Shown here piece by piece: positions 7,955 through 15,468 of a stretch of 64,000 nucleotides of DNA; within the stretch, counting starts at the first letter, position 1; every line of letters begins with the position of its first letter. The notes under the pieces are model-generated. The model had not been told where the DNA came from. It did not search any database and saw nothing but the letters and a program-made list of their open reading frames with translations. Source of the stretch: Ideonella sp. A 288 (GTDB lineage Bacteria; Pseudomonadota; Gammaproteobacteria; Burkholderiales; Burkholderiaceae_C). Where the stretch lies: assembly GCF_002198735.1 (NCBI RefSeq), contig NZ_MWLO01000125.1:1-64000 (forward strand), given 5' to 3'. The translations under genes and the position numbers were made by a program.

Positions 7955-9135
7955 GGCTGGGGAGCCGCGAGGAAATCCCGCACCAGCGGCACCAGTCGGG
8001 CGACGATCTCGTCGGCCTCGTCGGCCGACAGGATCAGCGCCGGCAGCAGGCGGATCACGCTGTCCGCGGTGATGCTGATCAGCAGCCCGGCCTGGGCGGC
8101 CTTCAGCAGCAGGTCGCCACAGGGCCGGTCGAGTTCGATCCCGATCATCAGGCCCTGGCCGCGGATCTCTTTCAGGCCGGCCACTCCGCGCAGGCCCTCG
8201 GCGACACCGGCGCAGATGCGCTCGCCCATGGCCGCGGCATTGGCCAGCAGGCCGTCTTCTTCCATGATGCGCAAGGTTTCGATCCCCGCGCGCATGGCCA
8301 GCGGGTTGCCGCCGAAGGTGGTGCCGTGGTTGCCGGGTTGCAGCACGTCCTTGGCGCGCGGGCCGGCCACGATGGCGCCGATCGGCACGCCCGAGCCCAG
8401 GCCCTTGGCCAGCGGCATCACGTCGGGCACGACGCCGGCCCACTGGTGTGCAAACCACTTGCCGGTGCGGCCAATGCCGCACTGCACCTCGTCGAGCATC
8501 AGCAGCCAGTTGCGCTCGTCGCAGATCTGGCGCAGGCCCTGCAGGATGTCGATGCGCGTCGGGTTGATGCCGCCCTCGCCCTGGATGGTCTCGAGGAAGA
8601 CGGCCACCACGTTGGGGTTGGTGCGGGCCACCTCGCGCACGGCCTCGAGGTCGTTCAACGGCACGCGCACGAAGCCCTCGACCAGCGGCTCGAAGCCCTT
8701 CTGCACCTTGGGGTTGCCGGTGGCCGACAGCGTGGCGATCGAGCGGCCATGGAAGGCCTTCTCGTAGACGATGATCTCCGGCCGGTCGATGCCGCGGTCG
8801 TGGCCGAACTTGCGGGCGATCTTCAGCGCGCCCTCGTTGGCCTCGAGGCCGGTGGAGCAGAAGAACACCGCGTCCAGCCCGGACAGTTCGCACAGTTTGG
8901 CCGCCAGGGCCTCCTGCATCGGTGCGGCGTAGTAGTTGGAGCAGTGGATCAGCTTGGCGACCTGATCCTGCAGCGCCGGCACCAGGCGCGGGTGGGCATG
9001 GCCCAGGGTGTTGACGGCGATGCCGCCAAGGCCGTCCAGGTATTCGCGGCCCTCGGTGTCCCACACTCGGCAGCCTCGGCCGTGCGACAGCGCCATGGGC
9101 AGTCGGCCATAGGTGTTCATCAGGTGGGAGGTCAT
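7951..9135 (-). CDS. argD: Acetylornithine aminotransferase
   Basis: A 394-residue class-III PLP aminotransferase that converts N-acetylglutamate semialdehyde to N-acetylornithine. The PLP lysine is Lys244 in MPLAKGLGSGVP, with upstream LDEVQCGIGRTG and downstream TTFGGNPLAM. The ATG at 9135 (MTSHLMNTYG) fits the family; a second in-frame ATG at 9120 would remove five residues. A TAGAAT -10 candidate lies at 9216-9221 with a hairpin-forming repeat in the leader. argF overlaps its 3' end by 4 bases. It could also act on succinyldiaminopimelate, as E. coli ArgD does. Confidence 0.94.
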   Translation of the reverse strand: MTSHLMNTYGRLPMALSHGRGCRVWDTEGREYLDGLGGIAVNTLGHAHPRLVPALQDQVAKLIHCSNYYAAPMQEALAAKLCELSGLDAVFFCSTGLEANEGALKIARKFGHDRGIDRPEIIVYEKAFHGRSIATLSATGNPKVQKGFEPLVEGFVRVPLNDLEAVREVARTNPNVVAVFLETIQGEGGINPTRIDILQGLRQICDERNWLLMLDEVQCGIGRTGKWFAHQWAGVVPDVMPLAKGLGSGVPIGAIVAGPRAKDVLQPGNHGTTFGGNPLAMRAGIETLRIMEEDGLLANAAAMGERICAGVAEGLRGVAGLKEIRGQGLMIGIELDRPCGDLLLKAAQAGLLISITADSVIRLLPALILSADEADEIVARLVPLVRDFLAAPQP

Positions 9136-9179
9136 CGACGGGCTCCGTGTGTGCGCAGATCCAAGAAAAAGGGCCGTTG

Positions 9180-9196
9180 GGTGCCACCATGGCACC
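9180..9196. promoter_or_regulatory. Perfect inverted repeat GGTGCCA-CCA-TGGCACC in the argD leader
   Basis: A perfect 7-3-7 inverted repeat between the argD start and its -10 candidate. As DNA it could be an operator; as RNA it would form a short hairpin in the argD leader. The half-site TGGCACC recurs as a second palindrome at 9308-9327, which favours a protein-binding site. Confidence 0.4.
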
Positions 9197-9215
9197 ACGA
9201 CGGCCCGGGGCATGA

Positions 9216-9221
9216 ATTCTA
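9216..9221 (-). promoter_or_regulatory. Candidate -10 (TAGAAT) of argD
   Basis: TAGAAT on the minus strand matches the sigma-70 -10 at five of six positions and would start transcription about 75 bases before the argD ATG. No good -35 is seen at the expected distance. Confidence 0.4.
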
Positions 9222-9306
9222 AAGGCGTGCCCGTGCCAGCCGAAAACCTGGGGTCGAGCACGCCAGGAGGGCGACCATGTATGCTGCTGCGCAGCAATTG
9301 CCCCGT

Positions 9307-9328
9307 GTGGCACCGGCCACGGTGCCAC
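9307..9328. promoter_or_regulatory. Perfect inverted repeat GTGGCACC-N6-GGTGCCAC
   Basis: An 8-6-8 perfect inverted repeat about 80 bases before DUF3579. It contains the same TGGCACC/GGTGCCA half-sites as the repeat at 9180-9196, so one dimeric regulator could bind both. Confidence 0.4.
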
Positions 9329-9408
9329 GCTCCACGTCAGAGCAGCGCCAGTTTCGGCGGGTAGAACTGCCGGTCGGCCCTGAGCCCCTCGTTCCCGCAT
9401 CCCAGCGC

Positions 9409-9729
9409 ATGAGCACCCCCAAACCGCGCGAGTTCTTCATCCAGGGCATCACACGCCAAGGGCGCGCCTTTCGTCCCAGCGATTGGGCCGAGCGGCTGGC
9501 CGGGGCGTTGTCGAGTTTCCGGCCCAAAGGCACCGGCATCGGCGCCCACATCGGCTATTCGCCCTACTGCATTCCGCGTGTGATCGACGGCGTGAAGTGC
9601 GTGATCGTCAACGAGGCGCTGCGCAGCGTCGAGCCGATGGCCTGGGACTTCGTGATGCACTTTGCCCGCGACAATGAACTGCAGGTCGTCGAGGCCTGCC
9701 TGCTCCCCGACGTGCCGCCAGACAAGTGA
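9409..9729 (+). CDS. DUF3579 domain protein
   Basis: A 106-residue cytosolic protein of DUF3579, a small family found mostly in betaproteobacteria next to argF or rpsT. No catalytic motif can be recognised. Conserved-looking patches are FIQGITRQGRAFRPSDWAERL near residues 10-30 and HIGYSPYCIPRVIDGVKC near 46-63. The ATG at 9409 (MSTPKPREFFIQG) is preferred to an upstream in-frame start at 9277 because the extension is shadow-like. It is divergent from argD and convergent with rpsT, from which a tandem hairpin array separates it. Confidence 0.82.
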   Translation: MSTPKPREFFIQGITRQGRAFRPSDWAERLAGALSSFRPKGTGIGAHIGYSPYCIPRVIDGVKCVIVNEALRSVEPMAWDFVMHFARDNELQVVEACLLPDVPPDK

Positions 9730-9765
9730 CGCTGGGCTCCGCCTGCAGGCGCACACAGGTTCCGC

Positions 9766-9905
9766 AGGGCTCGCAAGCGAACCTATGAACGCCGAGGGGC
9801 CCGCGAGCGGGCCCCTGAACGCCAAAGGGGCCGCGAGCGGGCCCCTGAACGCCAAAGGGGCCGCGAGCGGGCCCCTGAATGGCGAAGGGCCCGCGAGCGG
9901 GCCCT
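9766..9905. repeat. 30-bp tandem array of terminator-like hairpins (4 copies plus a decayed fifth)
   Basis: The decamer CCGCGAGCGG recurs at 9801, 9831, 9861 and 9891, exactly 30 bases apart, and a decayed version (TCGCAAGCGA) sits at 9771. Each unit holds a hairpin: GGGGCCCGC-GA-GCGGGCCCC in copy 1 (9796-9815), the same with one missing base in copies 2 and 3, and AAGGGCCCGC-GA-GCGGGCCCTT in copy 4 (9885-9906). The linker CTGAACGCCAAA is repeated too, so whole units were duplicated. The array lies between the convergent ends of DUF3579 and rpsT and looks like a multiplied bidirectional terminator. Confidence 0.85.
9887..9904. terminator. Bidirectional terminator hairpin proximal to rpsT
   Basis: GGGCCCGC-GA-GCGGGCCC, flanked by AA on the left and TT on the right, lies 23 bases beyond the rpsT stop. 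It is the last and most canonical unit of the 30-bp array and should end rpsT transcription. The T-runs are short, as is common at high GC. Confidence 0.6.
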
Positions 9906-9927
9906 TGTGCCTTCATCCGGAGTTGGA

Positions 9928-10230
9928 TCAGGCCGCGACTGCGAGGGCCTTGATCTTGGCCGACAGGCGGCTCTTGTGGCGAGCGGCCTTGTTCTTGTGG
10001 AAGATGCCCTTGTCGGCGACCGAATCGATCACGGCCTGGGCGGTCTTGAACAGATCGGCGGCCTTGGCCTTGTCGCCGGTGGCAACGGCCTTCTGCACGT
10101 TCTTGACGACGGTGCGGAACCTGGAACGCAGCGAGGTGTTGGCGGCGTTGAGGTTCACGTCCTGGCGAGCGCGCTTGCGGCCGGATGCCAGGCGGACGGT
10201 CTTCTTCTTGGCTTTGGAGGCGGTAGCCAT
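9928..10230 (-). CDS. rpsT: 30S ribosomal protein S20
   Basis: A 100-residue Lys/Arg-rich primary 16S rRNA-binding protein of the small subunit. It begins [20 protein letters not shown] and contains the S20 signatures [11 protein letters not shown] and [16 protein letters not shown]. Length and start are standard. It has its own promoter (TTGGAG, 16 bases, TATACT) and a multiplied terminator, so it is monocistronic. It is divergent from murJ, a common betaproteobacterial order. Confidence 0.97.
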   Translation of the reverse strand: MATASKAKKKTVRLASGRKRARQDVNLNAANTSLRSRFRTVVKNVQKAVATGDKAKAADLFKTAQAVIDSVADKGIFHKNKAARHKSRLSAKIKALAVAA

Positions 10231-10264
10231 TGTGGTGCTGTTCCCGGATGAGGCAAAGACGATG

Positions 10265-10292
10265 AGTATAGCAGTTCGGCAATCCTCTCCAA
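10265..10292 (-). promoter_or_regulatory. Sigma-70 promoter of rpsT
   Basis: On the minus strand, TTGGAG (10287-10292) and TATACT (10265-10270) are separated by 16 bases, with the -10 about 35 bases before the rpsT ATG. Both hexamers match consensus well. Confidence 0.7.
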
Positions 10293-10323
10293 GTGGTCCT
10301 TCGGGCACGGAACGCACGCTCCC

Positions 10324-10329
10324 TATAAT
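10324..10329 (+). promoter_or_regulatory. -10 element (TATAAT) of murJ
   Basis: A perfect TATAAT 51 bases before the murJ ATG, in the divergent gap with rpsT. No clear -35 is present (TCGGGC at the expected place), so the promoter may be weak or activator-dependent. Confidence 0.5.
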
Positions 10330-10380
10330 TCGGCACCCCGGCCGTCACAGGGCCTGCCACAGGACCCTCCCGCGCGACCG

Positions 10381-11946
10381 ATGAATCTGTCCAAGGCCGT
10401 CTTCTCCGTCTCGGCGCTGACCTTGCTGTCGCGCATCACGGGGCTGGTGCGGGACCAGATCGGTGCCCACTACTTCGGCACCTCGGCCATGATGGACGCG
10501 TACCAGATCGCGTTTCGCATCCCCAACCTGCTGCGGCGGCTCTTCGCCGAAGGCGCCTTTTCACAGGCCTTCGTGCCGCTGCTGGCCGCCACCCGGGCCA
10601 GCGAGGGCGACGAGGCCACGCGCCACCTGGTCGACGCGGTCGCCTCGGTGCTGGCCTGGGTGCTGCTGGCCACCTGCGTGGCCGGCGTCGTGGCCGCACC
10701 CCTGCTGGTGTGGCTGCTGGCGTCCGGCTTTGCGCCCGACACCACGCAGGCGGCGGTGGTGATGACGCGCTGGATGTTCCCGTACATCGGCTGCATGTCG
10801 ATGGTGGCACTGGCCGCCGGCATCCTGAACACCTGGCGGCACTTTGCGGTGCCGGCGTTCACGCCGGTGCTGCTGAACCTGTCGGTGATCGGCGCGGCGC
10901 TGGTCGGCGTGCCGTTGCTGCGGCGGCACGGCATCGAGCCGGTGTATGCGCTGGCCTTGGGCGTGATGCTCGGCGGCGTGGTGCAACTGGCGATCCAGGT
11001 GCCGGCACTGCTGCGGGCGGGCATGTTGCCACGCATCGCGCTGACGCCCGGCGGGCTGCGGCGCTCGTGGTCGCACCCTGGCGTGCGCCAGATGCTGGGT
11101 CGCATGGGTCCGGCGCTGATCGGCGTGTCGGTGGCGCAGCTGTCGCTGATGATCAACAGCCAGATCGCCTCGCACCTGGGCGAAGGGGCGATCTCCACGC
11201 TGGTGTTCGCCGACCGGCTGATGGAACTGCCGACCGCCCTGCTGGGCGTGGCACTCGGCGTGGTCTTGACGCCGCAGTTGTCGGCGGCGCGGGCGACGAA
11301 CGACGCCGACGGCTACTCGGCGCTGATGGACTGGGGCCTGCGCCTGGTGCTGGTGCTGGCGCTGCCCTGCGCGGTGGCGCTGCTGGTCTTCGCGCTGCCG
11401 ATGGTGGCGGTGCTCTTCCACCGCGGCGCCTTCGGCACGACGGCGGTGCAGATGACCTCGGCCGCGGTGATGGGCTACGGTGTCGGTCTGCTGGGGCTGG
11501 TGGCCGTGAAGGTGCTGGCACCGGGCTACTACGCACAGCAGGACATGCGCACGCCGATGCGCATCGGCATCGGCGTGCTCGTGCTCACCCAGGTGCTCAA
11601 TGCGGTGCTGGTGCCGTGGCTGGGCGTGACGGCGCTCACGCTGTCCATCGGACTGGCTGCCTGCGTCAACGCCGGCTGGCTGCTGTGGGGCCTGCGCCGG
11701 CGAGGCAGTTATCGCCCACTGCCGGGCTGGGCCGCGCTGGCCTGGCGCGTGGTGGTCGCCGCTGCGGTGATGGGCGCCGGCATGGCCGTGGCCGCGGACC
11801 GCGTCGACTGGGTCGCGCTGGGCGCGCGTGAAGCGGTCCGCGCCGGGGCGATGGTGGCGGCGTTGTCCGCGTCGGCCGCGCTGTACTTCGGCGTGCTGCG
11901 GCTGCTGGGGCTCGACCTGCGCCAGTTGATGCGCCGTCGGGTCTAG
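10381..11946 (+). CDS. murJ: Lipid II flippase MurJ
   Basis: A 521-residue polytopic inner-membrane protein of the MOP superfamily that flips lipid II for peptidoglycan synthesis. It opens with the family signature NLSKAVFSVSALTLLSRITGLVRD and continues AYQIAFRIPNLLRRLFAEGAFSQAFVP, typical of MurJ. About fourteen hydrophobic segments follow to the end. Length and start match relatives. It lies divergent from rpsT; its TAG stop overlaps the -10-like hexamer just before the SirB1-like gene. Confidence 0.95.
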   Translation: MNLSKAVFSVSALTLLSRITGLVRDQIGAHYFGTSAMMDAYQIAFRIPNLLRRLFAEGAFSQAFVPLLAATRASEGDEATRHLVDAVASVLAWVLLATCVAGVVAAPLLVWLLASGFAPDTTQAAVVMTRWMFPYIGCMSMVALAAGILNTWRHFAVPAFTPVLLNLSVIGAALVGVPLLRRHGIEPVYALALGVMLGGVVQLAIQVPALLRAGMLPRIALTPGGLRRSWSHPGVRQMLGRMGPALIGVSVAQLSLMINSQIASHLGEGAISTLVFADRLMELPTALLGVALGVVLTPQLSAARATNDADGYSALMDWGLRLVLVLALPCAVALLVFALPMVAVLFHRGAFGTTAVQMTSAAVMGYGVGLLGLVAVKVLAPGYYAQQDMRTPMRIGIGVLVLTQVLNAVLVPWLGVTALTLSIGLAACVNAGWLLWGLRRRGSYRPLPGWAALAWRVVVAAAVMGAGMAVAADRVDWVALGAREAVRAGAMVAALSASAALYFGVLRLLGLDLRQLMRRRV

Positions 11947-11949
11947 ACT
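11944..11949 (+). promoter_or_regulatory. -10-like TAGACT 7 nt before the SirB1-like start
   Basis: TAGACT overlaps the murJ stop codon and ends 7 bases before the next ATG, with no Shine-Dalgarno between. If used, the transcript would start at or beside the ATG (leaderless). No good -35 is visible, so chance is possible. Confidence 0.3.
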
Positions 11950-11956
11950 GGCGCCC

Positions 11957-12823
11957 ATGAAGCGCCTGTCGCTGCTGGTTCCGAGCGCGCTGGAGTACTT
12001 CGCGGCCCTGGTGGCCGAGGACTCCGGCTTCGCGCTGCTGGAAGCGGCCATCACGATCGCGCAGGACGACGACCCGGGGCTCGACCCGCAGGCCGTACTG
12101 GCCGACATCGATGCTCTGGCCGAGCGGCTCAAGCGCCGCCTGCCGGCCGATGCCTCGGCCCTGCAGCGTCTGCGCGCGCTGAACCGCTTCTTCTTCGTCG
12201 AACTCGGTTTCGCCGGCAACCTGAACGACTACTACGACCGCCGCAACAGCTACCTGCACGAGGTGCTGGCCTCGCGACGGGGCATTCCCATCACCCTGGC
12301 GCTGCTGTACACCGAACTGGCAGGTCAGATCGGCCTGACGGCCCAGGGGGTGTCGTTCCCGGGCCATTTCCTGGTCAAGCTGCGCATGCCCCAGGGCGAG
12401 GTGGTCATCGACCCGTTCAATGGCCGCTCGCTGTCGCGCGACGACCTGGACGAGCGCCTCGGGCCCTACCGCAAGCGCCACGGCCTGGAGGGTGACTTCG
12501 AGACGCCGCTCGGCCTGTTCCTGCAGGCCGCGCCGCCGCGCGACGTGCTGGCGCGGATGCTGCGCAACCTGAAAGAGATCCACCGCACCGGCGAAGACTG
12601 GCCTCGCCTGCTGGCCGTGCAGCAGCGCCTGGTGGTGCTGTTGCCAAGTGCCGCCGAGGAACTGCGTGACCGCGGCCTGACCTGGGCAGAACTTGGTCGC
12701 CCTGTAGAGGCCGCCGCCGATCTGGAGGCGTACCTTGCCCTGCAGCCCGGCGCCGACGACGCCTTCGCGCTGGCCGAACGGGCGCGGGAACTGCGGCGCA
12801 GCGGCTCACCTCGCCTGCATTGA
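11957..12823 (+). CDS. SirB1 family transglutaminase-like protein (UPF0162)
   Basis: A 288-residue cytosolic protein of the SirB1 family: a transglutaminase-like domain at about residues 60-180 and a TPR-like tail at about 200-285. Family marks are DYYDRRNSYLHEVLASRRGIPITLALLY near 94-121 and GVSFPGHFLVKL near 132-143, with His139 in the papain-like His position; the usual active-site Cys is not obvious, as in most SirB1 proteins. The ATG at 11957 follows murJ by 10 bases without a ribosome binding site. Function unknown; the enterobacterial relative sits beside prmC. Confidence 0.85.
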   Translation: MKRLSLLVPSALEYFAALVAEDSGFALLEAAITIAQDDDPGLDPQAVLADIDALAERLKRRLPADASALQRLRALNRFFFVELGFAGNLNDYYDRRNSYLHEVLASRRGIPITLALLYTELAGQIGLTAQGVSFPGHFLVKLRMPQGEVVIDPFNGRSLSRDDLDERLGPYRKRHGLEGDFETPLGLFLQAAPPRDVLARMLRNLKEIHRTGEDWPRLLAVQQRLVVLLPSAAEELRDRGLTWAELGRPVEAAADLEAYLALQPGADDAFALAERARELRRSGSPRLH

Positions 12824-12872
12824 GCGCGCGCCCAGGCCGACGAAATACGTCGTCCGCCCCCCCGAGGGGGTT

Positions 12873-13023
12873 AGTCAACTCGGGAACGGCCCATCGTTGA
12901 CTCGAGGGTGGCCTCTACAATGCGCGCGACGTGCCCCGAGGCGGGCCGCTCCGCCCTGGCGCACCGCGCCCTGCCGCTGGCCGGCGCCGCGGACCCGGGG
13001 CCCATGGCGCCCCGCCGGGGCGC
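12873..13023. promoter_or_regulatory. Leader region of the AI-2E permease with two inverted repeats
   Basis: AGTCAAC (12873-12879) and GTTGACT (12896-12902) form a perfect 7-bp dyad 16 bases apart, just upstream of TACAAT (12916-12921), a good -10. A second hairpin, GCGCCCC-GCC-GGGGCGC (13007-13023), lies 15 bases before the ATG. The dyad could be an operator overlapping the -35 region. The TTGACT half itself is only 13 bases from TACAAT, too close to be its -35. Confidence 0.35.
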
Positions 13024-13038
13024 GACAACGCCCGACGA

Positions 13039-14097
13039 ATGACGCTCACGCCCACCCAACGACAGACGCTGACCTGGCTGGCCCTCGGCCTCGTGACCGC
13101 GCTGCTGCTGTGGCTGCTGGCGCCGGTGCTGACCCCTTTCGTGGTGGCGGCGGTGCTGAGCTACGTGCTGCACCCGGTCGTCGAGCAACTGGCCGCCCGC
13201 CGGTGGCCTCGCGTGCTGGCCGTGGTGCTGGTCGAGGCACTGGCGCTGCTGGCGGTCCTGGCCGTGCTGTTGCTGCTGGTGCCGGTGCTGGTCAAGGAAC
13301 TTCCGCTGCTCAAGGCGCAGGTGCCGCCGCTGCTGGACCGCCTCGATCAGACGCTGTCGCCCTGGCTGCAACAGTTCGGCCTGCAGGTCAAGCTCGACGT
13401 GACCAGCCTGAAGGCGGCGCTGGCCAAGCTGCTGGACGCCAACATGGACGAGTGGCTGGTGGCAGCGCTCAGTTCGGCCCGCCTGGGCGGCAGCGTGCTG
13501 CTGTCGGTGGTGGGCAACGCCATCCTGGTGCCCGTGGTGCTGTTCTACCTGCTGCTCGACTGGCCGCAGTTGGTGCGTCAGGCTCAGGCCATGGTCCCGC
13601 CAAGGCTGCGGGCCAGCGCGTTCGATTTTCTGGACGAGTGCGACGACATGCTGGGACAGTACCTGCGCGGCCAACTGCTGGTGATGGGTGTGCTCGCGGT
13701 GTACTACTCAGGCGCGCTGGCGCTGGCGGGCTTCGACCTGGCGCTGCCGGTCGGCGTGTTCACCGGCCTGGCCATCGCCATCCCCTACGTCGGCTTCGGC
13801 ATCGGGCTGCTGATGGCGCTGCTGGCCGCGCTGCTGCAGTTCGGCACGCTGGGCGGCGTGCTGGTCGTGGCCGCCATCTACGGCGTCGGCCAGTTGCTCG
13901 AGAGTTTCGTGCTGACGCCGCGGCTGGTCGGCGAACGCATCGGCCTGGGGCCGCTGGCAGTCATCTTCGCGCTGATGGCCTTCGGCCAACTGTTCGGCTT
14001 CGTCGGCATCCTGGTGGCCCTGCCGGTCAGCGCGCTGGCCGTGGTGGCCCTGCGGCGCGCGCGCGCCGCCTACCTGTCCAGCCGACTGTACGAATGA
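13039..14097 (+). CDS. AI-2E family transporter (PerM-type permease)
   Basis: A 352-residue inner-membrane protein of the AI-2E/PerM exporter family, with about seven hydrophobic segments: two pairs at the N-terminus (about 12-45 and 62-85), a soluble loop at about 90-160, then segments to the end. The conserved VALPVSALAVVALR end and FVLTPRLVGERIGLGPLAVIF block are typical. The cargo is not known in this clade, and AI-2 export should not be assumed. The ATG at 13039 has no clear ribosome binding site. It is followed by hda after 34 bases, a conserved Burkholderiales arrangement. Confidence 0.88.
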   Translation: MTLTPTQRQTLTWLALGLVTALLLWLLAPVLTPFVVAAVLSYVLHPVVEQLAARRWPRVLAVVLVEALALLAVLAVLLLLVPVLVKELPLLKAQVPPLLDRLDQTLSPWLQQFGLQVKLDVTSLKAALAKLLDANMDEWLVAALSSARLGGSVLLSVVGNAILVPVVLFYLLLDWPQLVRQAQAMVPPRLRASAFDFLDECDDMLGQYLRGQLLVMGVLAVYYSGALALAGFDLALPVGVFTGLAIAIPYVGFGIGLLMALLAALLQFGTLGGVLVVAAIYGVGQLLESFVLTPRLVGERIGLGPLAVIFALMAFGQLFGFVGILVALPVSALAVVALRRARAAYLSSRLYE

Positions 14098-14131
14098 GCG
14101 CCGTCCCCGATCCCGTCCAGGCAGGGCCGCG

Positions 14132-14803
14132 ATGAAGCAGCTCCCGCTCGCGATCACGCCGCCCCAGCAGGCCAGCTTCGACAGCCTGGTGGTGGGCCCG
14201 AATGCCCAGGCGGTGCTGCACCTGCGCACGCTGTCGCTGCCGGCCGCGCCGGTGTACCTGTGGGGCCCATCGGGCAGTGGCAAGTCGCACCTGCTGCAGG
14301 CCCTGGCCACCCAGCGCCAGGGCCAGGGCGAGCAGATCGGCTGGTTCAATGCCGGCGACGCCTTGCCCTGGTCGTTCTGCCCCGCCTGGACGCTGGTGGT
14401 GGTGGACGACTGCGATGCACTCGACGCCGATCGCCAGCAGGCGGCGTTCGCGCTGTTCGTCGAGGCCGGCACGCAGGGCGTGCAGTGGGCCGCGGCCGGC
14501 CGCGTGCCGCCGGTGGACCTGCCCCTGCGCGACGACCTGCGCACGCGCCTGGGCTGGGGCCACGTGTTCGCGCTGCAGCCCCTGGGCGAAGGCGACACCC
14601 GCGCCGCGCTGCGGCGCGAGGCTGATCGACGCGGCATCTTCCTGTCCGACGACGTGATGGACTACCTGCTGACACGTTTCCAGCGCGACCTCAAGCACCT
14701 GATGGGGTTGCTCGACCGGCTCGACGAGTTCGCACTCGCCGAGCGCCGCAGCGTGACGGTGCCGCTGCTGCGCAAGATGCTGGTCGAAGGAGGCCCCCCG
14801 TGA
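14132..14803 (+). CDS. hda: DnaA regulatory inactivator Hda
   Basis: A 223-residue DnaA-like AAA+ protein without the DNA-binding domain IV. It stimulates ATP hydrolysis by DnaA together with the sliding clamp, preventing re-initiation. The clamp-binding motif QLPLAI is at residues 3-8, Walker A GPSGSGKS at 45-52, and Walker B-like VVVDDCDAL at 89-97. The length fits Hda, not DnaA (over 450). Its stop overlaps the GTG of the HAD-IB gene (GTGA), starting a chain of 4-base overlaps through folK. Confidence 0.93.
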   Translation: MKQLPLAITPPQQASFDSLVVGPNAQAVLHLRTLSLPAAPVYLWGPSGSGKSHLLQALATQRQGQGEQIGWFNAGDALPWSFCPAWTLVVVDDCDALDADRQQAAFALFVEAGTQGVQWAAAGRVPPVDLPLRDDLRTRLGWGHVFALQPLGEGDTRAALRREADRRGIFLSDDVMDYLLTRFQRDLKHLMGLLDRLDEFALAERRSVTVPLLRKMLVEGGPP

Positions 14804-15468
14804 ACCTGACCCTGTTCGACCTCGACGGCACGCTGATCGCCGGAGACTCCGACCACGCCTTCGGCCAGTTCATGGTGACGCTGGGCTGGGTCGACGCCGA
14901 CGAGCACAAGCGCCGCAACGACGCGTTCTACAGTCAGTACCAGGCCGGTTGCCTGGACATCGCCGAGTACATCGAGTTCGCCACGGCGCCGTGGCGCCAC
15001 CGCCCGGTCACCGAGCAGCGGCAGGCCAGCGAGCGCTTCATGGCCGAGGTGATGGCGCCGCAGCTGACCCGCGACGCCCGCGAGCTGATCGCCGGCCACC
15101 AGCGGGCGGGCGACCTCGTGGCCATCGTCACCGCCACCAACGAGTTCATCACGCGGCCCATCGCCGACGCGCTGGGCGTGCCGCACCTCATCGCGGTCGA
15201 GCTCGACCGCGACGCTGCCGGTGCCGTCACCGGCCGCATCCGCGGCGTGCCGTCGTTCCGCGACGGCAAGATCGCGCGCGTCGACCAGTGGCTGACATCG
15301 CTCGGCCAGCGCTGGGACAACTTCGCCCGCACCACCTTCTACAGCGATTCCACCAACGACCTGCCGCTGCTCGAACGCGCCAGCGAACCGGTGGCCACCC
15401 ATCCCAGCCCCGCCCTCGAAGCGATCGCGCTCGAGCGCGGCTGGCGCATCCTGAGGCTCTTTCCATGA
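14800..15468 (+). CDS. HAD-IB family phosphatase (SerB/YfbT-like)
   Basis: A 222-residue HAD hydrolase of subfamily IB. Motif I is FDLDGTL with nucleophile Asp7 and Asp9; motif II is the Thr in IVTATNEF near residue 110; motif IV is SDSTNDLPLL near 184-193. A helical cap lies between. The GTG start at 14800 has a strong AAGGAGG seven to eight bases upstream and overlaps the hda stop. Relatives in this position are often called phosphoserine or histidinol phosphatase; the substrate here cannot be decided. Confidence 0.88.
   Translation: MNLTLFDLDGTLIAGDSDHAFGQFMVTLGWVDADEHKRRNDAFYSQYQAGCLDIAEYIEFATAPWRHRPVTEQRQASERFMAEVMAPQLTRDARELIAGHQRAGDLVAIVTATNEFITRPIADALGVPHLIAVELDRDAAGAVTGRIRGVPSFRDGKIARVDQWLTSLGQRWDNFARTTFYSDSTNDLPLLERASEPVATHPSPALEAIALERGWRILRLFP

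Noticed and set aside
9181-9210. TGGCAC sequences as sigma-54 promoters near argD.
   Set aside because: No TTGC or similar -12 element stands at the required 5-base distance on either strand.
9766-9905. The 30-bp direct repeats considered as a CRISPR array.
   Set aside because: The units are contiguous, with no unique spacers and no cas genes.
9662-10384. A frame across the 30-bp array that would encode a repeated decapeptide.
   Set aside because: The repeat length is divisible by three, so it stays open by chance; it runs antisense through rpsT and the hairpins explain the repeat better.
12897-12921. TTGACT and TACAAT as one promoter before the AI-2E permease.
   Set aside because: The spacing is only 13 bases, too short for sigma-70; the TTGACT is better seen as half of a dyad.
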